Positions 52,713 to 64,000 of a stretch of DNA of 64,000 nt are shown here, one piece after another. The number at the start of each line of letters is the position of its first letter. The first letter of the stretch is position 1. The position numbers were made by a program, and so were the translations under genes. Location of the stretch: NCBI GenBank assembly GCA_005784505.1, contig VCAZ01000035.1, positions 1,847,501-1,911,500 of the forward strand. Direction: 5' to 3'. The stretch comes from Bagarius yarrelli. Its lineage: Eukaryota > Chordata > Actinopteri > Siluriformes > Sisoridae. A model generated the notes under the pieces. The model was not told the origin of the DNA. It made no database searches and saw nothing but the letters and a program-made list of their open reading frames with translations.

Positions 52713-53484
52713 TTCACTTTTTTCTAGAATGGAAATCTGGCTAATATGATCTGACGTTAGAAAACAGTAACATGCTTACAGTTGCTTTAGTTAGGATTTA
52801 ATGTTATTAACAGGTCGCTGGACTAGTAAAAAACGTCACCCTGTCTGCCTAAGTTGCTGGTGCAAAAAAAAAAAAAAAGGTCAAGTGTTTTAAATCACCT
52901 TATGTAACTTATATGAGTCTAATTTCTGCTGCCATACTCATTTTTTTTCGTTAACTTAGACATTGCTGTTATTTTTTATAAAATACTTTCTTATTATAAG
53001 AGAAATTAAAGGTACTTTGATTAAAGGTACTTTAATTTTATGCAGGCTGTGCTTACAGGGTCAAACATAAAATGCTGATTATTAGTTTTATGATTAGCGC
53101 TTACATTTTGTAAGATCAGGGCCTGCTTTCCTTCAATGTCAACAGATCTGCCTAATGTTAGTACCAGATTTTGCTTATATTTATATTTTAATGTCAATAT
53201 CTATGTAGACCCGATCCAAAAGGTCAGATGTGCCGTGCTACAATTTTTTGTGGTTGTGGTAAGTTTTTATAGTACTTTATTTTATTTGCACTTGCTTGAT
53301 ACTAAAACACAAAATGAACGAGCCTGATTGTTTAAAGTGTCAGCTACATGAACAAAACTCTAATGAATTAATCATTAAAACGGTGGAAAAGGGAATCTGT
53401 CATTTCAGCTTATTATTTATTAAATGATTTCATTAACGTCTGGACATCTTTCTTGAATCCTTTATTATTTAATATAATTCCTGA

Positions 53485-53815
53485 TTAGGGCAGCATGATG
53501 GCTTAGCGATTAGCACTGTTGCTTCACAGCAAGAAGGTCCGAGTTCGATTCCCTGGGCAGGGGTCTTTACGTGTGGAGTTTGCATGTTCTCCCCTTGCTT
53601 GCGTGGGTTTACTCCGGGCACTTTGGTTTCCTCCTACAGTCCGAAAACATGTATGTTGGGTTGATTGGTGATTCTAAATTGCCCATAGGAGTGAGTGTGT
53701 GTGTGGCCCTGTGATGGACTGATTCAGGGTGTACCCCTCCTTTCTTTCAGAGAAGGTTGGGATAGACTCCAGCAGATCCCTGTGACCCCGAATTAGGGAA
53801 TAAGCAGGTATAAAT
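53485..53815 (+). mobile_element. SINE family C
   Basis: Head GGGCAGCATGATGGCTTAGC and tail GACCCCGAATTAGGGAATAA; nearly full length, between the 3' ends of clcn4 and the traf3ip2-like gene. Confidence 0.85.
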
Positions 53816-54011
53816 GCACATTAACTATATAAACACAATACCGTCATGTACATACAAACTCTAATCTTTATCTCTGTATATATGCAATGCCAAGCATGAA
53901 ATCTACCACTTGTGCCTAATCTGCCTGTCCAGGTCCCAGCATACAGCAAGCCAGATGTTAGTTCTAAGAGGCTGCTGCACAATGATGTCATCCTAAATGC
54001 ATCTTGGTCAG

Positions 54012-54267
54012 TTAGATGGGCATAGAGAAGATGGTGGGCAGCGAGCCGACAGGTGGGGGGATGTACTTTTCCACCCTCATGAGCCGGCGCAAAATATCGT
54101 CCCGGTCTCTGGGCCAACTGTAAAGGTGTGTGTTCTGCAGCCAAAAGGGAACGTAGCTCTGAGAACCATAAGCCAGATAAAAGAAACATGCAGTGTTTAC
54201 TTACTGTTCTACAAACATATATGACAGATTACAGTCTTTTTTTAAGGTAAACTGCAGAAACGAATAT

Positions 54268-54335
<68 letters not shown>

Positions 54336-57300
54336 ATCAGTTTTAGCCAATCTAGTATTTCTTATGATAAGACTATAATTAAATATAAATTATGCAACAT
54401 GTTTTCAGACATTTTTACTCATTGTAAGCTTTACAAAGCTTATTTCTGGACATAAATGCTTAAAATTAATTAAACAAACACTATTTCACGCTTCAAAAGG
54501 CCAAAAATGTCAGAATCAGATTAACATTTAGTTTGTGTTTAAAAAATACTTAAAAATTTTGACCAAGTTTTAAGATTAGCTAAATTGCTAAGATTTATGC
54601 GCAATATGGAAAATATATTTTTGGTTTTTTTTTTACTATGCTAAGGGTCAAAGTACTGTCAACTTTTACTATTAGCATATTTAAATTTGTTAATAAATAA
54701 TGACAGACACAAAGACAAACATTGTAAAATCTGTGCTATTTGTCTTAAAGGTACGTTAAACGTACAATGAGATGGCAACGCTTCATATCTAATAATTCAT
54801 CCATTCATCTATTCCATTAAATCATACAACTGTCCTGTTGAGCAGGATTCAATGTCCCAGTGGGTGACATTGAGGGATTTAAACATTCAACCTTCTAGTC
54901 CTCAGTGGAGATTCTTAACTATTAAGCTGAACATTTACCTTTTTAGCCCCAGGAAAAAGCACAGGAACGACCCTGAAGTTCTTGCAGCCGTTCTGAATGA
55001 ATTCACTCTGAAGCTGGGAGTAAAACAAAACACAAACTGGACAGTTCTAGGAGTTTATTAAGCTTAAGCTATTGAAGCTTTAAAGACAAATATCCTGAGT
55101 CACTACACACCTGCTTGTGGATGTACACAGTGTTGGAGGTTCTCTCATCACGGTCCACACCTCCACCTGCATCTTTTACTGTCTCGAAATACCTCTGACT
55201 TATAATCATGATAATCAGGTAATCTTTCTGCCAAAAGACAAAAAGAAAATTGAAGTGATTAAGATGGAGCAATGGTGGTGGTTAACAAGTAAGAGATTTG
55301 GAACTTTGTACTGATTTAATAACTTCTTTTAACCCCAGTTAGAGAAACATTTCACACTTATCACCCGGGGTTATAAAACTGAAGCAGTCGGACATCTTGG
55401 AAAATGCTGTTTTGATCGAACCTTTTTTTTTACAGTAGCCCTTTCAAAGTATTTTTTTTTTTGTGGTGGAAACTTTTAGAAGGCCACTTGAGGGCAGTTT
55501 TCGAAAAGGAAGCTTGGGTTGATGCTGTTTGCCTGCCATTCTCAGTGTATGTGATGATGACTTATCCTGTCTGCACCAACAGGGTACGCGGAGGTATGCA
55601 AATACATATATTGACAGGTAGGTAAGAAAGAACTAGAATAATGTTCGGACCAATTATTTGAACTGAACGAACATTTCTTGGATCCATTTCCGGTAGTCTG
55701 AAGGTCTGGCTACCGAACGCCTGGCCAAGTCCACAACAAAAAAGGTTTATTATTTCTTGGTGATGCAAAAAATGAGCTATTTGAAAAACACCTTTATCCA
55801 AAGCGACTTACATTTATCTCATTTATACAACTGAGCAATCAGGGCCTTGCTCAGGGGCAGCTTGGTGGAGATGGGAATCAAACCCACAAAATGGTAGTCC
55901 AACACCTTAACCATAAGCCACCACTTCCCCATACAGCATTTGGCAGACACCCTTATCCAGAGCGACTTGCATTTATCCAACTGAGCCATTAGGTCGGGGG
56001 CCCAACAGTGGTAGCTTGGTGGAGCTGGGAATCAAACCCACAATCGTCAGGTTGGTAGTCCAACACCTTAACCTTGAGCCATCACTTCCCCATACGTTTA
56101 AGTTTACAGCATTTAACAGACGCCCTTATCCAGAGTTACTTACATTTATCTCTATTATAAAACTGAGCAATTAGGGGTTAAAGGTCTTGCTCAGGGTCCC
56201 AACAGTGGTGGCTTGGTGATGCTAGGAATTAAACCCCGGTCTTTTTGGTATCAGTCCAATGCCCCAACCACTAAGCCACCGTTAAATAAATTTTACTTGT
56301 CTTGTATTTGTCCAATCGGGCTACAAATATGCACATAAGACATTAATAATCAACACTAGTAAAGATATTAATAATAAATTAATTAATAGGCGCTTAGTTT
56401 ACATAAGCATAAGTAAAAAATGACCTTACCTCATTAAGATATCTTTCCATAATGTCAATCTTACTGATGCTGTAGAGCTGCTGCTCAAAAACATCAATCT
56501 GGATACAAAGAGATGGAAACAATTTATCAGTTCAAAATTTGCTGTCACAGACAACAAAAAACGACAAATATGATGTCTCTTACGTGCGTGTCAAAGCCGT
56601 TGTTCCTCAACAAGGTCACGAACTTGATGACCTCTTTAAGATGATCTTTGCTGTCCATCTCATAGGTGACAAATACTTTTCCTTCGCATGCAACAGAAAA
56701 ACGAGTGAGAAAAGTAGATTAGTACATCTATATTTTTATTTTATTTGTTTATTATGACGCAAACAGCGGAACGAAGTACCAGAGGATGTGATAGGATTGG
56801 AATGAAATTTATTAATTAATTAAACCATAAATCAACAGTAGATTTGATCTGCCCACCATCTTCCCAGGCCCTCATCCAGAGCAACTAATGATTATCTCAT
56901 TGACACAACTAATGTCTTTTCTTAAGGGTGAAGCAGTGGCAGCTTGGTGGTTCTGGGTTTTAAACTTGTCACCTATTGATAAGTAGCCCGACACCTTCAT
57001 CACTGAGCTATTATTTCCATCTGTATTGTCTGAATTGATGCTGACCTTTGACTCGAGCAAGATGCAGATGCAGAAAACCGTAGACTCTTAAAGACTGACA
57101 TCACAGTAGCATATAGGCTAAAGAAATAGCTTGGGCCTCTATAAATTTGCAGCAACTTACATTTACACAAACAAACAATTGGTGGTTAAGGGCCTTGCTC
57201 AAGGTGACTCTCAGTGGTGGGTTGGTGGTTCTGGAAATTGAACCCCTGTTTTTTTGGGATTATTCCAACACTTTTTACATTTGCAGCATTTGGCAGATGC

Positions 57301-59505
57301 TCTTATCCAGAGTGACATACAATATTCCTTGTTATACAACTGAGGGTTAAGGGCCTTGCTCAGGGGCGGTGGCATGGTGGAGCTGGGAATTGAACCCAGG
57401 TCCTCAAGTTAATAGTCCAACAACTTAACCACTGCGCTACCACTTCGCCAAGGTCTTTACTGCAAAACACAAGATTTGAAACTGCTCTAACAATACGTTT
57501 CAGCCTGATTCACTGTTGCTTTGAGAAGTGGTGGCTTAGTGGTTAACATGTTGGATTGACACCAGAAAGACTGGGGTTCAATTCCCAGCTCCACCAAGCC
57601 ACCACTGCTGGGCACCTGAGCAAGGCCCTTAACCCCCTAATTGCTCAGTTGTATAAAAAAAAGAGATGAATGTAAGTCGCTCTGGATAAGGGCGTCTGCC
57701 AAATGCTGTAAATGTAATGTAATGATTCCACACAACAATTACATCAAGTGTTGTAAAATAAATAGAAAACTGAGGTCCAACTCCCAGTACCACCAAGTTG
57801 CCACTGTTGGGCCCCTGAACAAAGCCTGTAACCCTTAACTGCTCAGTTGGATAAAAGTGATAAATGTAAGTCCCTCTGAATAAGGGAATCTGCCAAATGG
57901 TGTAAATGGAACATCTATAAACAAATAAGTTGTAATTGTCAGGTATGTTAGTTCTAATGGCCAGCTGTTATACAGGAGTAACTATAAACATCTGTTCTTT
58001 TCCTCTCTGTCTTGAAGTGAGTCAGACAAAATGCAAGTTTAAATAATAACATATTAAAAGAGGTGATCGTATTAGATAATTCGACCATATTTCTATAAGC
58101 CTGTGATTTTAATTATAGCCGGAGGCACAGTTCTGCCTTTATAAACAAAATTCTGACCAACCAGATTTAAGAACTTAGAAATACAGTTCAGTCGGGTCCT
58201 CTTAGGTCAAAAAAAAAGATAACAAATAGGCAACCTTCAGTTAACTGCTATGTTTAAAGTTTACATTTAACAGTATGGCTCTGTCTTAAATTCCCTGTCT
58301 TTTTATAAGCTCCTTGAAAAACCCAAACAAGGAAACAGCCGCATCTTTGGGGGTGACCGTCTTATTTTAAGAATAGGAGAGCAGCGTAAATACCCCTAGA
58401 GAACAGAGCAACAATGACAACAAAATGATATTGTTTAAGTAGCAAAATTAAAGGAGGGGATGGGGAAGAGGTGGGTTGTAAAGCGACATGATGAGGAGGC
58501 AGCAGAGCAAGCAGACAAGCAATGTTTAAGTCGGACGGCCTGTTTGGGATTAGCCAACTGAGTGCTTAGACCTCTTTCTTCCAATCAGCTGATAGCAAGC
58601 TTACCTACAAGGCCTTCCTGAACTGACGATTGAAGTAGTTTCAATTTTTGCTGATCTTTAGTTTGACAAGAAATGTGAGAAAGCCAGTATAATATTTTTG
58701 GGTGGATTAGAAAGTCCTATACTGTAGGATGACATGAGTACAGCATTGACAAGAGAAGCCCTGTGGTTAAATTGCTAACCACTGTAATTTCGGAAAATGA
58801 AAAATAAACCACAAGCTGAAAACAAGATGACGCGAAGTGCTGAGAAGTGATGAAAGTGCTAAAACAACCTCTCTACGCTGTGTGAAGAATTGATGCTTTC
58901 GATATGACAAAACCAGGTCAGAGTATAACCACTGAAAACAACATTTTTTAAAATACTTAGCACTTTAATCTCAACAGTTTGGGGTTTATTTTACACTTTT
59001 ATATTACACGTCGCTCTGAATAAGAGCTTTCACCAAATGCTGTAAATGTAAATGAAATAAAACCTTAGTTCTGGCCATGGGATATGCAAAGTTTTACCAA
59101 CTAAGCAGCACAGAGGATTTTTACACCAAGAGTTTTCTTTGGGAGTGACGAGGTTGGACAGGATTAGGAACAAGTTCATTAGGGGAATGGTTCATGTTAG
59201 ATGTTTTGAGGAGAAAGTCAGGGAAGCCAGATTGAGGTGGTTTGGACATGTACAGAGGAGGGATAGTGAATATATTGGTAGGAGGATGTAAGAAATGTAG
59301 CTACCAGGCAGAAGGTAAAGAGAAAGACCAAAGAGGAGGTATATGGATGCAATAAACGAGGACATGAAGTTAGTGTGTGTGAGTGAAGAGGATGTAGAGA
59401 ATAGAGTTAGGTAGAGACAAATGATTCGCTGTGGCGACCCCTAAAAGAGAACAGCTTAAAGGAGAAGAACTGTGCCATAAATAAATGTCTTATAGATAGA
59501 TACAG

Positions 59506-59555
<50 letters not shown>

Positions 59556-61404
59556 CAAATACATAGCAACAAAATGCTGTTTAGCTTCTACCATTTATAC
59601 ATGTCTGCCAGCTAATGGACTATTAAGATCACTCACTCTGTTCCTTAGAAAGCTGTGTGCTGCAGTCATTCTTCTGCCCAGAGTTACCAGAAGCTGCACC
59701 TCTGTGGAGATCAATCAGCCATACCAACAAACTTTTCATTTCGATCTTATCTATGAGGATATGTGCATAATTAGTCTGAGCACAATTGTGGAGTTTTTAT
59801 TGTCCGCCTGGCAAATCTTTTAATAGGTTTTGCTGTGTGAGGATTGTGTTTCTTGTGAGGTTCATATTTCATGTTTATGGTTATGTTTTGTTCATGTTTT
59901 ATGTTCTGATCTTGTCTCTTGTTTAAGTTTATATCGTGGTATGTTTTTGAGTTCATGTTGTTCATTGTTCTGTCTTTTGTTCACTTCCTCTCTTGTCCTG
60001 TGTCATGTGATCTTCGTTTCTCATGTGCTCCTTGTCATGTGATCCCCTTGTCTATGTGTCATGTTCTTACTGGTCAGTCCTGTGTAGTTATAGCTTTTGT
60101 GGTTTCCTTTGTCTTTGTCGAGGATTTCGGTTTGTCCCTGTACTGCTGTTGTGAGTCACGTCACGTCGCGTCAAGTCACATCATGCTGCGTCGCATAACG
60201 GAACGACACGTCACAACGTTTATGCTAGTCAAAGTTTGTGCTAGTCAAAGTTTGTGCTAGTCAATTTGAAGGTTATGCTAGTCAAGTTGAAGTTTATGCT
60301 AGTCAAGTTGAAGTTTATGCTAGTCAAGTTCATGTTTGTTGATTTATTTTTGTTTTTGCTAAGCTAAGCTAAGTCATTTCAAATCAAGTCTTGACTTGTT
60401 TAGGTTTGTTTTTTGCCAAGTGTTCACTACTGTGATTCACTACTGATTCAGCTACTCACTTTTTAGATATGTCTGGATGTGTGTTTTCTAACAGCTCAGG
60501 ATCTGTGGGATATAGAAAGAATCATAATGCATAACATGCAGTAAAATGTCTTACTACCATCAGCATATACTTGATAGACATATGAAGATTTTTTGGGGAC
60601 ATTTTGCTTTTATTTATATGACAGACAGAGATAAAATGTGAAAGATGAAGAAAAGGACCAGAAAGACCCCAACCTGGAATTGAACCTAGGTCATCAGAGC
60701 ACAGCTGCGTATGTGGGTACCAGCACCGTAACACACTACACCACACCACAGGTTTATATGTAGAATTTAACAGGCTGTACTAAGATACCTTTGTGTCTGT
60801 CAGGCAGCCGATATCCAGGTCTGGGGTTGAGAAGATCTTGAGGGTCTTCTTGGAGTGGAACTGGCTTATTGTACCCACAAAAATGCATCACCTGGTTGGT
60901 GTGTACAGAAGATCCAGCTGCAAGAAATGAGTGCAGAGAACCAGGTTGTTCCAGACTACTATGGTTAAGACTGTGTGTACCTGGATGGGAGTGATGCCAA
61001 CTGGGAAAAACGCACTCGGGTCTCACGTAAGTCTGGTACTTTTTAGAGGGCAAGTACAAAGGTAGACTGCTGGTTTGACATCCTTCAGGTCTGTGGTTAT
61101 GATAACTGGGGTAGTACCAGCCATGATGAACTACCAGATCACTTCTGTCAGTACTCAGCTGGCTGGTGTACAGTGCCTGCTGGCACGGTTTGGTTAATTG
61201 ATTATGCTGAGTCAGTTTTACACAGGACTTTATATGGTGCTGACGGGGGCTAAATGTCTGTCCTTCTACCACCCTGTTCAGGCCAACAGAGTGTTCGAGA
61301 GAGGTCTTTGGAGCCAGTAGAAGCGCGGAGTGGAATTCGTCACTCCGTGTTTCATCGTTTTCCTCAGGACAGTTTAATGAATTTTGGTGTCCGTGATAAG
61401 CCAT
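54012..61404 (-). CDS. traf3ip2l: Act1/TRAF3IP2-like adaptor with SEFIR domain
   Basis: Act1 couples IL-17 receptors to TRAF6 through SEFIR-SEFIR contact. Exons in transcript order: 60789-61418 (ATG at 61404), 56584-56681, 56430-56498, 55111-55227, 54939-55013, 54012-54158. From that ATG, 1122 nt give 373 aa plus stop, all phases matching. Residues 1-205 are low-complexity, rich in His, Ser and Pro; CPEENDE at 12-18 fits a TRAF6-type PxExx(acidic) motif. The SEFIR domain starts near 207 (KVFVTYEMDSKDH) and runs through NNGFDTHIDVFEQQ, MERYLNEKDYLIIMIISQRY, NTVYIHKQ, KNFRVVPVLFPGAKK, PFWLQNTHLYSWPRD and ILRRLMRVEKYIPPP. Human Act1 is about 570 aa, so this is shorter. An upstream coding exon cannot be excluded, as the acceptor at 61419 is strong. 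Confidence 0.85.
54266..54332. repeat. (TA)n microsatellite
   Basis: TA tract in the last traf3ip2-like intron. Confidence 0.95.
55778..56290 (-). mobile_element. three consecutive antisense family-B SINEs
   Basis: Copies at about 55780-55930, 55932-56095 and 56105-56285, each with CTTATCC..AGCGACTT and ending in CCATCACTTCCCC-like heads. They lie in one traf3ip2-like intron. Confidence 0.8.
56850..57455 (-). mobile_element. further antisense family-B SINE fragments
   Basis: At about 56870-57025, 57150-57275 and 57275-57450; degraded to different degrees. Confidence 0.65.
57525..57910 (+). mobile_element. sense family-B SINE plus a partial second copy
   Basis: Full copy 57528-57720 (GTGGTGGCTTAGTGGTTAAC-like head, GGATAAGGGCGTCTGCCAAA tail), then a headless copy at 57775-57905. 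Confidence 0.8.
57910..59110 (-). other. large traf3ip2-like intron, mostly unique
   Basis: No exon-like features on either strand. A SINE tail (GAATAAGAGCTTTCACCAAA-like) lies near 59010-59050. Confidence 0.5.
59115..59470 (+). mobile_element. LINE 3' end, broken copy
   Basis: Close to 19640-20035 but with in-frame stops. It ends in GATTCGCTGTGGCGACCCCT and a short A-rich tail. Confidence 0.8.
59490..59553. repeat. (GATA)n microsatellite
   Basis: GATA tract immediately after the LINE end. Confidence 0.95.
59815..60440 (+). repeat. degraded repeat with a 21-nt tandem array
   Basis: T/G-rich sequence with recurring TCATGT and TCACGTCACGTCGCGTCA phrases. At 60222-60335 there are about six units of ATGCTAGTCAAGTTGAAGTTT, some shortened to 16 nt. 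It could be a decayed LTR; I could not find paired ends. Confidence 0.5.
60630..60755 (-). mobile_element. tRNA-like SINE head, antisense
   Basis: CTGGAATTGAACCTAGGTC looks like an antisense B box and TGTGGTGTGGTGTAGTGTG, on the minus strand, like the A-box region. It ends about 35 bases from the large traf3ip2-like exon. Confidence 0.45.
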
Positions 61405-61419
61405 GTGGCTGTAAGGAGC

Positions 61420-62710
61420 TGCAAAGAAAAACAATATATAGAATATCCTTTTGTGCTATAGCCAGAGGTGGATAGACATATTTAACTTGTAAATTCTTAA
61501 GTAAGAGAAAAAAAATGATTGACTGTGAGGCCATGGATTTCCTGTCTACACTGATATGCTCGCTTCTTCTGCCATTATTTTCCCCCAAAAATGAGCGGGC
61601 TTAACATAGGTACTTTAGATGACTGTGGCCTATCAGCTATAAATAATAAACACGCGAGGCACATAGATATAGCGATTACATTTAATTTAGTTACAATTAA
61701 TAGTTATGCCTAAAGTAAGGTTAACCTTATGTTAACTGCAAATAGAATTTTATTGTTTTTTATTGCAGGAAATAGTAGTTGTTGGTAAGACAAGACAAGC
61801 TACATGTTAAAAATATGTTTTTGCCTACATAATGTCTACAGCAATATTCTTGTGAATGCTTTAGTATAAACCAGTGTGTCAGCCAACAAAGGAAAATTCC
61901 ATATAATCTGCATGTTGGGTTTCCCACCATCGACCCAATCTGGGTCATTTCGAGCAAGTTAAATACTGCAAGTGGGTCGTCAAGAAAAAACACTGTGAAG
62001 ATCATCAGATGTCTCGCACGTTAACTTAAAAACATTAAAGCTTTTTAAAGTCATATTTATATTTTTACACATAATATTTCTTTTTTTTTAGTTTTTACTA
62101 GACATATGGCATAGTATTATGTTGGCTGAGTGTTTATTTCAATGTGACGAAGCTGGAAAGAACCAAAAATAAAGTTCGCTAGTGTTCGCTACCGAATACC
62201 TAAATCTTTACTATGCCATAATGCCATTTTCACAAGCGTAATAAAGTTTTAGATTGTATATAACATCATTGTTTTTTCTTTTTTAAGTGCTGACTATGAC
62301 ATTTGTATTGTTTTTTTCCTCTTCTGCGTTTGCTGATGGGAACTAGAGCAAGAAAGTCAGAGCTTACATCAGAACTCTGTCAAAGCCCAGGTTTTGTGGT
62401 GCAAGAAAGAGGCCATAGGTGCAAAACTAGGCCTTTGCACATGGTACATACGGGCGCATTTATTGTTTCGATCTGCAAAACACCATTTTACAAGTTGTTC
62501 AAGCTGTTTCTATCTCCATCACCCCTACCTTAAAACACCTCTTTAAACATAAAATAAATCAAACACTGTAGATTTAAACCTGAATAACTGCATTCAAGGT
62601 TACTCACTAAACTTGCTTGATTTGCTAAAAGAAAAACTTTATAAGCTTGGCAATGTAAAAGAGAAGTGAAAGCAACTAGCAAACCTGATTAGAAATCAAG
62701 CCATAAAAAT
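61420..62710. other. no gene seen
   Basis: AT-rich unique sequence upstream of the large traf3ip2-like exon; no convincing exon on either strand. Confidence 0.5.
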
Positions 62711-62714
62711 AAAT

Positions 62715-63100
62715 AATCATTTATTCATTCATTCAGTCATTCGTTTTTTATACCCAATTATTTCCTAATTCAGGGTCACAGGGATCTGCTGGAGTCTATC
62801 CCAGCCGTCTCTGAAAGGGCGAAGGGCAGAGGGGGTACACCCTGGACAGGTTACCAGTCCATTACAGGACCACACACACACACTCACTCACTCCTATAGC
62901 CAATTTAGGATCACCAATCAATCTAACATACATGTTTTTGGACTGTGAGAGGAAACCGGAGAACCCGGAGACAACCCACACAAGCACAGGGAGAACATGC
63001 AAACTCCACACAGAAAGGCCCCTGCCCAGAAATCGAACCCGGGACCTACTTGCTGTGCGGCAACCATGCTAACACCTAAGCCACCATGCTGCCCTCAATA
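62715..63100 (-). mobile_element. SINE family C, antisense, near full length
   Basis: From the ATTCATTCATTCAGTCATTC tail to the antisense head CTAAGCCACCATGCTGCCC. Confidence 0.85.
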
Positions 63101-63240
63101 ATAATCAATATTGATAAAACACAAAAATGCACACAATTACATATAAAAATGATATTAAATATAAACTTTAAAGTTAAAGTTAAAAGTAGATTGTTATGAA
63201 AATCAAGCTAAATGAAAAAAATGAATAAATAATTACTCAC

Positions 63241-63330
63241 TTGTGGATGGTGAAAAGGTGAACGCACCAGTCAGATCAGTCAAGTATTTATTTTGTGTGT
63301 GCGTACGTTTTGTGTCGATTAGATGTTAAG
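63241..63330 (-). other. possible 5' UTR exon of the traf3ip2-like gene
   Basis: A good minus-strand donor (CACAA|GTGAGT) lies at 63240. Upstream sequence in the matching phase is open back to a TAA near 63318 but lacks an ATG, so if real it is a leader exon, with translation starting at 61404. Confidence 0.3.
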
Positions 63331-63744
63331 TGAAGTTGCATCACCAGTAAAAGTATCAGAAAGTAGATCATTTGCTCTTTATATGAAGACTGACTCACCT
63401 ATAGACCCACTGTGGGTGGTGCCTTATGAAGAGGCTGACATGGAAACCACTGCATACACAGCTGTAGTCAGAAATGTGCCTGAAACATGTAAATGTGGTA
63501 ATTGGGTAATGTGGTAATTGTGGTTCCTTTATGATAGTGAAACATATACGATTCACTAAAATCTAAGTTAAAGAGCGTTAAAGAAGCTTCAACATAATAA
63601 TAAAACTTTTTAATAATAAATTATGTTATAAAATTAATTTTTAATATAACAAAACCTCTTGTACTACTAAGTGTTAAAAAAAATTATATCTATATCTAGT
63701 TCTGAAACTAAACTCTTGTACCAGTGTCTCCAGTTGTGTTTTTT

Positions 63745-63925
63745 CGGGGGTAGTGGTAGCGCAGTTCCTAAGCCATTAGACTGCTAACCAGGAGATTGTG
63801 TGCTTGATTCCCAGCACCACTGAGTTGCCACCACGTGGCACCTGAGTAAGGCTCTTAACCCTCAATTATAAAAATGTAAGTCACTCTGGATAACAGTGTT
63901 TACTACATGCCAGTAATGTAAATGT
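63745..63925 (+). mobile_element. SINE family B, diverged
   Basis: Head GTAGTGGTAGCGCAGTTCC, B box TTGATTCCCAGCACC and tail AAGTCACTCTGGATAACAG. Confidence 0.7.
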
Positions 63926-64000
63926 TTTAAAACCAACATTAATGTTTTATTTTTAATACTAATATTAGCTTATTTTCCTTAATAAAGCTGCGACAATGGT

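Larger units (their letters stand above)
51970..52780 (+). mobile_element. DNA element copy 2, split by two SINEs
   Basis: Same element as 9900-10290, in three pieces: 51970-52055, 52375-52550 and about 52715-52780. They are separated by a family-C SINE (52058-52370) and a family-B SINE (52552-52712). It lies just downstream of clcn4. Confidence 0.6.

Noticed and set aside
59830..60260. Cys/Val-rich 70- and 113-codon frames
   Set aside because: They fall in T/G-rich degraded repeat sequence; no conserved domain and no splice partners.
60180..60340. CRISPR-like direct repeat array
   Set aside because: Units are contiguous with no unique spacers, in a vertebrate genome; it is a tandem repeat.

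Overview
This is a vertebrate, clearly teleost, nuclear genome segment. Genes are split by GT-AG introns, and the spacers are crowded with fish-type SINEs, non-autonomous DNA transposons, LINE 3' ends and long microsatellites. The repeat style would fit an otophysan fish such as a catfish, but that is only an impression. I spliced the genes by hand; exon phases join exactly, and the assembled lengths match the families (340 aa for gnb4, 768 aa for clcn4).

Layout: 1-5059 (+) is the C-terminal half of mitofusin-1 (mfn1), cut off at the left edge. It converges with gnb4 (G-protein beta-4), complete on the minus strand at 7738-14773 with a 3' UTR reaching about 5.75 kb. From 14.8 to 26 kb there are no genes: SINEs, a LINE 3' end, an unusual A-rich satellite (16.8-17.4 kb) and a 790-bp GAT array (22.8-23.6 kb). 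At 26054-27425 (+) lies a decaying remnant of shroom2: two intact, phase-matched exons and a third with several frameshifts. An intact claudin-34-like gene follows (31080-31859, +), then a claudin of the 22/24 group (38888-39556, -), complete clcn4 (42600-51696, +; twelve coding exons), and an Act1/TRAF3IP2-like gene with a SEFIR domain (54012-61404, -). The last 2.6 kb is repeats plus a possible 5' UTR exon of that gene.

Context: MFN1 and GNB4 are neighbours on human 3q26, while SHROOM2, CLDN34 and CLCN4 are neighbours on human Xp22.2. The window therefore joins two conserved vertebrate blocks, and the shroom2 remnant sits where synteny predicts shroom2. The genes do not form a pathway: mitochondrial outer-membrane fusion (mfn1), heterotrimeric G-protein signalling (gnb4), tight-junction-type membrane proteins (two claudins), endosomal 2Cl-/H+ exchange (clcn4) and IL-17-receptor-type signalling (traf3ip2-like).

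No prokaryotic-type system, CRISPR array, rRNA or tRNA gene was seen. The most notable items are the shroom2 relic, a claudin fragment inside clcn4 intron 1, paired local duplications on both sides of the claudin-34-like gene, nested transposons, and the two unusual low-complexity arrays.
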